DNA from: Chitinophagaceae bacterium
Lineage (GTDB): Bacteria > Bacteroidota > Bacteroidia > Chitinophagales > Chitinophagaceae
Reading direction: 5' to 3'
Assembly (NCBI GenBank): GCA_023957125.1
Contig: JAMLHL010000030.1
Span: 1-44,046 of the forward strand
Length of the DNA: 44,046 bases
Notes under the pieces: generated by a model
The model's database searches: none
Told to the model about the DNA's origin: nothing
The model's input: only the letters and a program-made list of their open reading frames with translations
Position numbers and translations under genes: made by a program
Shown here: one piece after another, positions 33,765 through 43,900 of the stretch
How positions within the stretch are numbered: position 1 is the first letter of the stretch
Layout: each line of letters begins with the position of its first letter

Positions 33765-33875
33765 AATTAATATCCCAAACACAAAATATTTTCATGTCAC
33801 TGTATTTGGGGCAGCAAAAATAGGGGTTTTATCAAAATGATGAGTATTTCCCAAACAAAAGATGAAAAGAACCGG

Positions 33876-35495
33876 CTAATCCTTTTTAATATATACTTCA
33901 ACGGATCCCGTTTCTCCACTCTTCGGCGCCAAAAAACTGTCAACCCTCTTATAATCAGAGAGCAGGGCATCTCTTACCCCAAAGGGAAAATAGTTGTTCA
34001 AAGTTGGTATATATTCAAAAATCACAAGATCATAATAACCCTCATGAATCCTTTGTTCATACATATGTAATTGCTCATTAAACATCCCTACGCCCAAATG
34101 GTGCCATAAAGGAGCTTTAGGATTACGTTCAAGCTCATAGGGAATTTCGGCAGCCAAAAAAGTAAGCTCTGAAATATTAAGCACCCGAAGATCTTTCTTC
34201 TCCTTGACAATATCCATATCCAGGATCCTCTCGATGCCTTTGATGGTTGCTGCCGGCATTCTCAAGTTCTTTAAGGTATATATGCTGGAAGTAGTTGCCC
34301 ATTTGGACTCCGAATCATTTTTATCGGTTTTCGAAAGCTTGTAATTATTTATACCCACCATATTTTCGCCTTCAGGGGATAATTCAATCATCCCTTTGGC
34401 TTTTTTACTGATAAATAGCCGCTGAAAATAATCCCAGGGCAGTTCACTCCACCATAGCATGGTTCCCCCCAATACCAGGGGCAGAAATACTTTGGGACTG
34501 GTTTTTATATTCAGATGAACCATCAGTTCATTTAAAATAAAGGCAAAGGCGAAACTGTGAAAATACATGTTAACGAAAGTAGGCACATAGCTTGTTATCT
34601 GCACAATAGCGGCGGAACCTAAAATACCCAGGGTCAGCAATAAAAAGGTCATATACTTCTTATTCTTCAGGATATCATTTCCTTTCTTAAACCTGGTTAG
34701 CATCAATAAAACGATGATCAAAAGATAAAACTTCAGCCATTGAGATTCACCTAAAAATCCATTGATAATTTCTCCTGCCATTATCCGGGAACCATGGGGT
34801 TTCTGTCCATAGTTGAACCAGTAGCCAAATTCATATTGAGAAAAATAGAGTACAGTAACCGCTACAAAAAACAAAAAACTCCCTAAATAAATCAGTACCG
34901 GCAACCATTTCTTTTCTACATAAGTATTGTACAGCAGGATGGCAACGCATATCAGAAAGATCAAACCACCACCATCCTGTTTGGTGAAAAAAGAAAAATA
35001 TGTAAAAAAACCGGCCGCAATAAGAAGCCACCATATATGTTTGTTTTCATCACTTACCACCAACTTTATGACAAAAGCGAGCGCGACAAAGCCATATACG
35101 AACACGGAATGATTATACCAGGGCCAGTAGTTTTGAAATGAATAGGATATACAATACACAAACACAGCCGAAACCCGCGCCAGTGGAGTAACTCCTACGG
35201 TTTTTAAAATGGAGCGAAAAGCCAAACCGGAAACAATATTTAAAAAAGCCTGTGTTTTTAATAATGTAATTACCTGGCAACCGAAAATCTTAAAGAAAAG
35301 TGCCGGAATAACCCAATATGCTCCCCCTACCGGCGATCCAAAATCACGAAAGGGTATTTGACCTTTGCTGAGGCGATATGCCCCCTCCCACGACAAATAA
35401 TTAAAGCCTCTGTTCGGCAAAACCAAAAACAGGGGAAAAATACCCACGGCTATAATCATAATGATCTCAAGCACAGATAAATATTTCTTCGTCAT
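33876..35495 (-). CDS. GT-C-type membrane glycosyltransferase candidate
   Basis: The protein is 539 residues with about ten transmembrane segments in the first 370 residues and a soluble C-terminal part. The N-terminal loop SWEGAYRLSKGQIPFRDFGSP followed by GAYWVIPALFFKIFG matches the GT39/ArnT-like pattern (acidic residue, then GxxPYRDF, then PxxY...LFxxxFG) of lipid-phosphate-sugar-using transferases. It is divergent from the UbiA-SDR-HAD operon, which probably makes such a lipid-linked sugar, so it may be the enzyme that uses it. No sugar specificity can be read. Confidence 0.7.
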   Translation of the reverse strand: MTKKYLSVLEIIMIIAVGIFPLFLVLPNRGFNYLSWEGAYRLSKGQIPFRDFGSPVGGAYWVIPALFFKIFGCQVITLLKTQAFLNIVSGLAFRSILKTVGVTPLARVSAVFVYCISYSFQNYWPWYNHSVFVYGFVALAFVIKLVVSDENKHIWWLLIAAGFFTYFSFFTKQDGGGLIFLICVAILLYNTYVEKKWLPVLIYLGSFLFFVAVTVLYFSQYEFGYWFNYGQKPHGSRIMAGEIINGFLGESQWLKFYLLIIVLLMLTRFKKGNDILKNKKYMTFLLLTLGILGSAAIVQITSYVPTFVNMYFHSFAFAFILNELMVHLNIKTSPKVFLPLVLGGTMLWWSELPWDYFQRLFISKKAKGMIELSPEGENMVGINNYKLSKTDKNDSESKWATTSSIYTLKNLRMPAATIKGIERILDMDIVKEKKDLRVLNISELTFLAAEIPYELERNPKAPLWHHLGVGMFNEQLHMYEQRIHEGYYDLVIFEYIPTLNNYFPFGVRDALLSDYKRVDSFLAPKSGETGSVEVYIKKD

Positions 35496-35676
35496 AAAAT
35501 ATTAAAGTTAATCGGGAAAGCGTTAAAAGTTAAATTAGGTTGTATTTTAGTACTTAAGAGATGATAAAAATGCCAAATATCAGTAAAATAATGATAATAT
35601 ATGTTATTTTTCCATCATCCAAAATTGTATTTTTCCCAATGCCCATTACATAATTATCAAAATCTAACTATAAATC

Positions 35677-36573
35677 GTGATCTACCTAAAATTATTGCGC
35701 CCCAGGGACTGGGCAAAAAATTTATTTGTTTACCTGCCTTTGTTTTTTTCGGGAGATATCTTTAATCTTATAAAATTTGTAAATGTTTTTGAGGGTTTTA
35801 TCGCGTTCTGCTGCATTGCCAGCAGTATTTACATCATTAACGATTACGCGGACCTGCAGTCGGATAAAAACCACCCTCAAAAGCGGAACCGGCCCCTCGC
35901 TTCGGGAAGAGCTAAGATCAGCATTGCATTCATTATATTATTAATCCTGTTTATGACAGGATTTCTGATCGCCTATCAAATCGGCTTCAATTTTCTTGTA
36001 CTGTTAAGTATCTACTTTCTCCTGAATATTGCCTATTCTTTCGGGCTCAAACATATTCCTATCCTTGATATTTTTATTATAGCCATCGGTTTCTCATTAC
36101 GAATAAGATCTGGCGGAGCAATTGCAGGTGTAAGCGTTACGATCTGGATGAATATTATGGTCTTTTTGCTCGCGCTATTCATGGCGGCAGGTAAAAGGCG
36201 GGATGATGTGTTACTTACGATCTCCTCCGGTAAAAATATGCGCAGGGCAATAGAAGGCTATACCCTTGATTTTTTGAATATTTTACTTGCCGTGATCTCC
36301 TCTGTAATGATCGTCTCCTATTTTATGTACACGATATCAGACCGGGTAATCCTACGCCTGGAAACCAACAGACTCTATTTCACCAGCCTTTTTGTAATGG
36401 CAGGCGTAATGCGCTATCTTCAGATCATTTATGTTCATTCGGACGCAGGCTCGCCTACAAAAATATTATATAAAGACCGCTTCATACAGGCATGCATAGT
36501 TCTTTGGATGATCAGTTTTTATTTTCTTATTTATCTCAAAAAAAATAGTATCCTGCATTTCCTGAACTTTTAA
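35677..36573 (+). CDS. UbiA-family prenyltransferase, phosphoribosyl-decaprenyl-phosphate synthase-like
   Basis: The protein is 298 residues, GTG start at 35677, with about eight or nine transmembrane helices. The active-site segment NDYADLQSDKNHPQKRNRPL is the NDxxDxxxDxxHPxKRxRPLASG form characteristic of decaprenyl-phosphate 5-phosphoribosyltransferases rather than quinone or heme O enzymes. It should join 5-phosphoribosyl diphosphate to a polyprenyl phosphate at the inner membrane. It heads a plus-strand operon with an SDR (53 bp gap) and a HAD phosphatase. Confidence 0.87.
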   Translation: MIYLKLLRPRDWAKNLFVYLPLFFSGDIFNLIKFVNVFEGFIAFCCIASSIYIINDYADLQSDKNHPQKRNRPLASGRAKISIAFIILLILFMTGFLIAYQIGFNFLVLLSIYFLLNIAYSFGLKHIPILDIFIIAIGFSLRIRSGGAIAGVSVTIWMNIMVFLLALFMAAGKRRDDVLLTISSGKNMRRAIEGYTLDFLNILLAVISSVMIVSYFMYTISDRVILRLETNRLYFTSLFVMAGVMRYLQIIYVHSDAGSPTKILYKDRFIQACIVLWMISFYFLIYLKKNSILHFLNF

Positions 36574-36626
36574 AAAATTGGCGGTAATTTGTCGCTTATT
36601 GTATTCTCAATTCAAATTCAACACGC

Positions 36627-37358
36627 ATGTCCACTGCACTCATTCTCGGAGCAACATCTGACATTGGAATTGCATTAGCAGAGGTATTTGCGGAAAACAA
36701 ATATAATATCCAGCTGGCGGCAAGAGACTGTACAAAACTATCCGTTTTTCAGACCGATCTTTCTATCCGGTACAATATCCAATGCAGCACCCACCATTTT
36801 GATGCGATGGATTTCAATTCTCATCAGTCGTTTTATGAAGCATTGGTTCCCAAACCTGCTGTTACGATATGTGTATTCGGCTATATGAACGATAATGAAA
36901 TGGCGGTTACCAGCCTCCCTGAAACCCTGAAGATCATTCAAACCAATTTCACAGGAGCGGCAAGTATATTAAACACCATTGCCAAGGACTATGCCGACCG
37001 GAAAACCGGATGCATCGTAGGTATCAGTTCCGTTGCAGGAGAAAGAGGGAGACAGAGTAATTACATTTATGGAAGTGCCAAGGCCGGCTTCACAGCCTAC
37101 CTGTCAGGACTGAGAAATAAATTATATAAGAGTGGGGTACACGTGGTAACTATTTTACCAGGCTTTGTATTCACTAAAATGACGGAACACTTAGACCTCC
37201 CCGGACCGCTTACAGCCCAGCCCAACGATGTGGCAAAAGCAATCTTTAATGCAGTCCATAAAAAGAAAAACGTCATCTATGTTAAATGGTTCTGGCGATG
37301 GATTATGTATATCATCAAACTTATCCCCGAGCCTGTTTTTAAAAAAATGAAACTGTGA
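36627..37358 (+). CDS. SDR reductase, DprE2-like
   Basis: The protein is 243 residues. It has LGATSDIGIALAEVF at the N-terminus, catalytic Ser in VGISSVAGERGRQSNYIYGSAKAGF with Tyr and Lys in YGSAK, and TILPGFVFTKMT. The sequence layout resembles decaprenylphospho-2-ketoribose reductases (DprE2), which complete epimerisation of lipid-linked ribose to arabinose. The oxidising partner DprE1 (FAD enzyme) is not in the window. The stop overlaps the next gene by 4 bp. Confidence 0.82.
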   Translation: MSTALILGATSDIGIALAEVFAENKYNIQLAARDCTKLSVFQTDLSIRYNIQCSTHHFDAMDFNSHQSFYEALVPKPAVTICVFGYMNDNEMAVTSLPETLKIIQTNFTGAASILNTIAKDYADRKTGCIVGISSVAGERGRQSNYIYGSAKAGFTAYLSGLRNKLYKSGVHVVTILPGFVFTKMTEHLDLPGPLTAQPNDVAKAIFNAVHKKKNVIYVKWFWRWIMYIIKLIPEPVFKKMKL

Positions 37359-37948
37359 AAAACGCCATCGCCTTCTTCGACTTCGATGGTACCATCACCC
37401 GTAAAGATACACTTTTTGAGATCGTACGGTTTCAAAAAGGAAACATTCATTTATACCTGGGACTTATGCAACTTTCTCCCTGGCTGATAGGCATGAAATT
37501 AGGCTTGATCACAAATGCAGCAGCCAAGGAAAAGATGCTTACTCATTTTTTTAAAAACACACCCCTGGAAGATTTTCAAAAAAAATGTGACCGATTTATT
37601 GAGAAAAGGTTGCCCCTGCTTGTTCGCCGGAATGCTTTGGAAGAAATAAAAAAGCATCTCCAGAACGGCGTTACGGTTGTGGTAGTAACTGCATCAGCCG
37701 GAAACTGGATGGAAGGATGGTGCCAAAAAATGAACATCAACTGCATAGCCACCCGGCTGGAGGTAAAAGACAATAAGATTACGGGTAAAATAAACGGCAG
37801 AAACTGCAATGGTATAGAAAAAGTCAACCAGATCAGGGCTCATTTCGATTTATCCGGCTTTGATACCATCTTCGCGTATGGCGACACAAAAGGTGACAAG
37901 GAAATGTTATCGCTTGCCACCTTCTCGTTTTATAAACCCTTTCGTTAA
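37355..37948 (+). CDS. HAD-IB-family phosphatase
   Basis: The protein is 197 residues and starts with GTG inside the SDR stop (GTGA overlap). Motif I is FFDFDGTITRKDT (nucleophile and acid Asp), motif II is VVVTASAGNW, and motif III/IV is FAYGDTKGDKEML. The placement fits the 5-phosphate removal step on polyprenyl-phosphoryl-5-phosphoribose. It ends 11 bp before the convergent giant gene. Confidence 0.88.
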   Translation: MKNAIAFFDFDGTITRKDTLFEIVRFQKGNIHLYLGLMQLSPWLIGMKLGLITNAAAKEKMLTHFFKNTPLEDFQKKCDRFIEKRLPLLVRRNALEEIKKHLQNGVTVVVVTASAGNWMEGWCQKMNINCIATRLEVKDNKITGKINGRNCNGIEKVNQIRAHFDLSGFDTIFAYGDTKGDKEMLSLATFSFYKPFR

Positions 37949-37959
37949 ATATTTACAAC

Positions 37960-40900
37960 CTACATCTTTATGATCTTCATCACCGACCGGTATTGGTAGT
38001 CTATCAATACTTCGATGAAATATACACCCTTCAGTAATCCCGACATATCTATCTGCTGGTTCACATAGATATCGTCTTTAATAAATTCCCTTTTAAACAC
38101 CAGTTTTCCATTTACATCATAAATATTAATACCGGTTCTTCCCTTGGCCGGCCCCTGCAGTTCTACCGAAGCCGTTTCACGAACAGGATTCGGAAAGACT
38201 TTAATAAGAGGCGAAAGGTCTTTTCTTGCTCCGGTATTGGCTACCGTAATTTTTACGGTAGCCTTGTCTGTCTTCCCGGTATTGTCGGTAACGGTCAATT
38301 CGAACAGGTATTCACCGGCGACAAATTCCGAAACCAGCGCCAGGTCGGATTCGGCATATTCAATTTTTGCCTTTGAAGGCCCGGATAACATCACCCAATT
38401 ATAGCCAGTAATCGTTCCGAATCGGGCATATGATGATCCCCCATCCAGGAAAACCTCTTCGTCGGTCAGGGAAATGGTCCTTGATTCTCCCGCGTTGGCT
38501 ACAGGCGGAGGTAACACCACTGCTTCATCAACAACCGTTAAACGGATCTCATCGGTGGCAGAAAGACCTTTAGCGTCTTCCACAGTTAATCTGAATACAT
38601 ATTCTCCCGGTTCGATATCCTGAATGCTCGGTGTGGGCGAATTGGAATTCAGAATAATAAGACTTCCCGGTCCGGAAATCTTTTCCCACCTGTATTCTTT
38701 AATCTCCCCACTGCGGGCATAAGACTGACTTCCGTCCAAACCGATGGCGCTGCTGAGTGGAAGCTGTATCGAAATATCCGCTCCGGCATCGGCCACAGGT
38801 GGAACAATAGGTGCAGGTTTTACAACCACCGTTACCGTTGCCGTGTTTGAATTCCCGTTATGATCTGTCACTTTTAACTGAAACACGTAGGTTCCCGCTG
38901 CAAGTCCTTCAATGGCGGTAACTGCTTTTGAAGCATTCTTAATAGTGCCTGCTGCAGGTCCAGATACTTTGCTCCAGGTATAGGTCTTAATCTCACCCTC
39001 AGATGCAGAAGATCCTGACCCATCCAACGTCACTACATTTACAGGCAACGTAACGGACTGTGCGTTCCCCGCATTGGCTACAGGGGGTAAAGGAGCCGGC
39101 TGTACGGTAACAAACACGGTTGCGGACGAAGTGACGCCGTTATTGTCTGCTATTTTTAAACGGAACTGGTACTTACCTTCCTGAAGATTATCTACCTCTG
39201 ATTTAGCCTGCAACGGATTGGCAATATCACCTCCCGACGGACCCGAAACTTTACTCCATTCAAATTTTATAATCGTACCGCCCGGTGCGGATGATTTAGA
39301 GCCATCCAGGTTGACCGTATTGACCGGCAGCCTTACAGTCTGATCATTTCCGGCAACAGCTACAGGTGGAGGCGGAGCCGATTCAACCGTCACGGTAACG
39401 GTGGCAGTTGCTTTTTCATCCCGGCTATCAGTAACTTCCAATTGAAATATATACACCCCGGCTTTCAATCCGGTAACTTCTGTTATTACGGCTGACTCGT
39501 CTGTAATCATGCCCTCCAGCGGCCCGGCAACCTTATTCCAATGATAGGAGGTAATTGTATTCCCTTCCGAAGCCGAGGAAGCACTGCCATCCAGAATTAT
39601 CGTACCATTTGGTAAAGTGATGGTTTGTGCGTTTCCGGCGCTGGCAACCGGCGGCAAAGAGGCGGCTTCCACCGTAATAACAACAGAAGAAGTTGAACTA
39701 ACGCCATTATCGTCTGTCACTTTTAATTCGAAGGTATATACACCCTGCGAAAGCCCTTTCACTACTGTAATGACGCTGCTGGGGGCAATAATTACTGATC
39801 CCGATGGCCCCGATGTCTTCGTCCATTCATAACCCTTAATAGCGCCCGAAATAGAAGCAGAACCACTACCGTCAAGTTGCACACTGTCAACCGGCAAAGT
39901 AATCGTCCTGGCGCCGCCCGCATCAGCTATCGGTGGCAGAGGCGCCGGTTTTACCACAATAGTTACCAAAGCGCTCGAAGTTTCTCCATTACTATCGGTT
40001 ATTTTTAATTCAAAAATATAAGTGCCCTCCGTAAGATTGTTAACCGTTGTTTGAACGCTCTCCGCCGTTGCAATTACCGCTCCTTCGGGACCGGAGATCT
40101 TAGTCCAGTTATAGGTGCTTACAGAACCTGATATTGCTTCGGAAGCGCTGCCATCCAGAATCACACTATTTGATGGCAAAGTGATCGTTTGACCATCGCC
40201 TGCATCCGCTACCGGTGGCAGGGGCGCCGCATTCACCGTCACCATAATTAGTGCGGTTGAAGTTCTGCCGCCGCTATCCTCTACCGTTAGTTCAAATATA
40301 TATATACCTTGCGTCAGCCCGTCAACCGTTGTGACCGCACTTTCCGGGGTGTTGATTATTGCGCCATCCGGGCCGGAAGTTTTTCTCCATTTATAGCTGC
40401 TTATAACACCTGAGGAAGCAGTGGAGGCGCTGCCGTTGAGGCTCACCGTGTTCACGGGAAGCGTAACTGCCTGATCCATGCCCGCATCCGCAACAGGCGG
40501 CAATGGGGCAGGTTTTACAATAACCACAACCGAAGCTGTTGAGCTGTTTCCATGATCATCCTCTATCTTCAATTCAAATTCATAAGTACCCTCATGAAGA
40601 TCATTAACGATGGTGATGGCGCTCTCGGGCACAGCGATGATTTCGCCTTCCGGGCCGGACATCTTATTCCATTGATACTTGCTGATATTGCCCGAAGGAG
40701 CGGTTGACGCGCTACCGTCAAGCGTTACCTGATTATCCGGCAATTCAATAGTTTGAGCCGTACCGGCATCGGCAACAGGAGGTAATGGCGCAGGCTTTAC
40801 GGTAACAGATACTGAAGCCGTTGAACTCCCGCCTTTATCGTCCGTGACAGTGAGTTGGAATTTATAAACTCCTTCCGTTAGATTGGTTACCTGGGTAATT

Positions 40901-43900
40901 TTTTCCTCGGCAATGCTGATCACAGCACCTTCAGGACCCGAAAGTTTTGTCCATTTAAAATTGGTAAGCTCTCCTGACTGAGCCATAGAAGAACTACCGT
41001 CAAGGGTAATGAAATCAACAGGGAGCGTTATCACCTGGTCATCGCCGGCAGCGGCAACAGGTGGCAGGGTCTCCTCCTGGTTTACAGTTATGGTAACGAT
41101 ACTCTCAGCCGATAAACCATTACCGTCGGTCACTTTCAATTTAAATTGATAAACACCTTCCTGTAATCCTTTGACAATTGTAACGGCGTCGTTCGGAGAG
41201 ACGATGTCTTCACCTTCGGGGCCTGAAATCTTGTTCCACTCAAAACTGCTGATAGCTCCGGAAACACCGGTGGAACTATTGCCATCTAAAACAATACTGC
41301 CTTCCGGTAACACGATGGTCTTATCTGCACCCGCGTCTGCTATGGGAGGCAATAAAGCTGGCTTTACCGTTATGATAACAGATGCCGTTGAACTCAAGCC
41401 GTTGTCATCAGTCACTTTCAGGCTGAAAGTATAAATACCCTCAGAGAAACCCGTAACAGCCGTTATTTCATTCTCCGGAGAATTTATGTCAATACCGGAC
41501 GGACCAGACAATTTGCTCCATTGATAATGGTTGATGGCTCCCGACCCTGCAACGGATTGGCTGCCATCCAGCATTATAACATTGTCGGGCAACACAATGG
41601 TTTGGGCTAAGCCTGCATTTGCAACAGGAGGCAACGGCGCCGGTTTTACCGTAACAGACACCGATGCCGTTGAACTCAGACCATTATCGTCCGTTACTTT
41701 CAATTCAAAAATATACATTCCGTCAACCAGTCCTGTTACGCTTGTTTTAGCGCTTTCCGGCGATGAGATGGTATAACCGGCGGCCCCTGACACCAGACGC
41801 CAGTGATAGCTGCTGATCGTGCCCGAGGGAGCATTAGAACCCGTACCATCTAAAAGAAGCTGGTTAGTTGGCAATGTGATTGTCTTGTCGGCTCCCGCAT
41901 CGGCAACAGGAGGCAACGGTGCTGCCTTAACAGTAATAGTAACGGACGCTGTTGAACTTAAACCATTATTATCGGTTATTCTCAACTCAAATATGTACAA
42001 ACCTTCGGAAAGTTCCGTAACCGTGGTTTTCGCATCATTGGGAGAAGTGATCGTTTCACCCTCTGGACCGGTTTTCTTAGTCCAGCTATATTCGGAAATT
42101 GTTCCCGACAACGCAACCGACAAACTGCCGTCAAGCGCAATGCTGTTGTCTGGCAATATTATAGATTGGTCAAACCCGGCGTTTGCAGTGGGGGGCAACG
42201 GCGCTGCCTTTACGGTTATGATCACAATAGAGGAGGAAGACAATCCTTTGGAATTGGTTACTTCCAATTCAAACTTATATATACCCTCCCGGAGTCCGTT
42301 AACGGCTGTAACCGCTTTCCCCGCATCAGAAATAACAGCATCGGAAGAACCATCCACCTGACGCCACTGATAGCCGCTGATCATATCCCCGGGTGCAGCA
42401 GAAGCGCTGCCATCAAGCGTAATGCCGTCATCAGGCAGGGTGATGATTTGATTTTCTCCTGCGTTTGCAACAGGAGGCTGAGGAGCTGCATTAACTGTAA
42501 TGACAACGGAAGAGGTGGCACTCATTCCATTGTTGTCCGTTATTTTCAACTCAAACTCATAGGTACCCTTTTTAAGTCCGTTAACTTCGGTTGAAACACC
42601 GGAGGGTGAACTGATGTTTTCACCTGAAGGCCCTGAGAGTTTCGTCCACTTATAATCCACAATATTGCCTGAAGGGGCAAGCGATCCGCTACCATCCAGG
42701 ATAATCGTGTTGTTCGGCAGGTCTATGGTTTGATCATTCCCGGCATCAGCGATGGGGGGGACGGGCGCCGCGTTAACGGTAATGCTGACGGTAGCCACAG
42801 AACTGCCGCCATTGCTATCTGTTATCTTCAGCTGGAATGTATATACGCCCTCCGTAAGCCCTGTAACCTGGGTTGTGGAAGATGTTGCATTAACGATTGA
42901 TCCGGAGGGAGGTCCTGAAACCTTTGTCCATTGAAAGGCTGTAATACTACCCGAAGGGGCTGACGATTTCGTTCCATCAAGTGTAATATTATTTACGGGA
43001 AGCGTAATGATTTGCATGCTTCCGGCATCTGCTACAGGTGGTAATGGCGCCGGATTTACCTTTATCGTTACAACCGCCGTTGCGATACTGCCCTTACTAT
43101 CGGTTACTTTTAACTGGAACTGGTAACTGCCTTCGGATAGATTAGTAACCGTTGTTTTACTCCCGGTGGGGGTAGCAATAGCACCGGTGGAAGGACCGGA
43201 TAATTTTGTCCAGGAATAACTGCTGATCGTACCCGTGGGAGCTGTTGATTTTGTGCCATCCAGAACTACGCTGTTCACAGGCAGGGTAATGGTTTGATTG
43301 GCTCCGGCATCTGCAACAGGAGGCGGAGCTGAAACGCCCCCTTTTTTGTGAGACAACATCCATTCATAAACGTTCATCCCGTCTTCCTTAAAACCAGGAT
43401 CATAGGTTTTCGACCACGCATCATGGCCATTGGCATTAAAAATAGTTAGTTTGGCTTTGGGATTAAGCATCGGATTACAGGTATTCACTGATTTTACACA
43501 GGAATCCATTTGCCAGGGTTTTGCCTGCGTATCCCCCGAATTATTAGTAGCCCACATCGCTATCCCGGAGGTTGCAATATTACACGCTTCCTGTCCTCTC
43601 GGAGCCACACCTCCGCACACCAATAAAAGTGAAGCGATACGGCTGGCATTGGCCCTGGACGCCCCCGTATATCTCCAGCTCTGATAGCCCCCCAAACTTA
43701 ATCCGGTCAGATAGACTCTGTCTTCGTCAACTCTATAATTTTTAACACAATATTTTATTAAACTGTCAATTCCGTCAATATAATTTGTCTTTTCTTTATT
43801 TTGCGGAGAGATTACAATAAAAGAAAATTTCTCACCTCCAACGGTAAAGGATGCGGGAAATTTCCCCTGGTTGATAAGTTTAGGAGGACCATTTACCAAC

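Noticed and set aside
38500..43330. Regular repeat spacing resembling a repeat array or CRISPR
   Set aside because: Units are about 280 bp, protein-coding and diverged; there are no short identical direct repeats with unique spacers.
38144..43684. Plus-strand frames opposite the PKD-like repeats
   Set aside because: They recur with the repeat period as antisense shadows and have no independent motifs.
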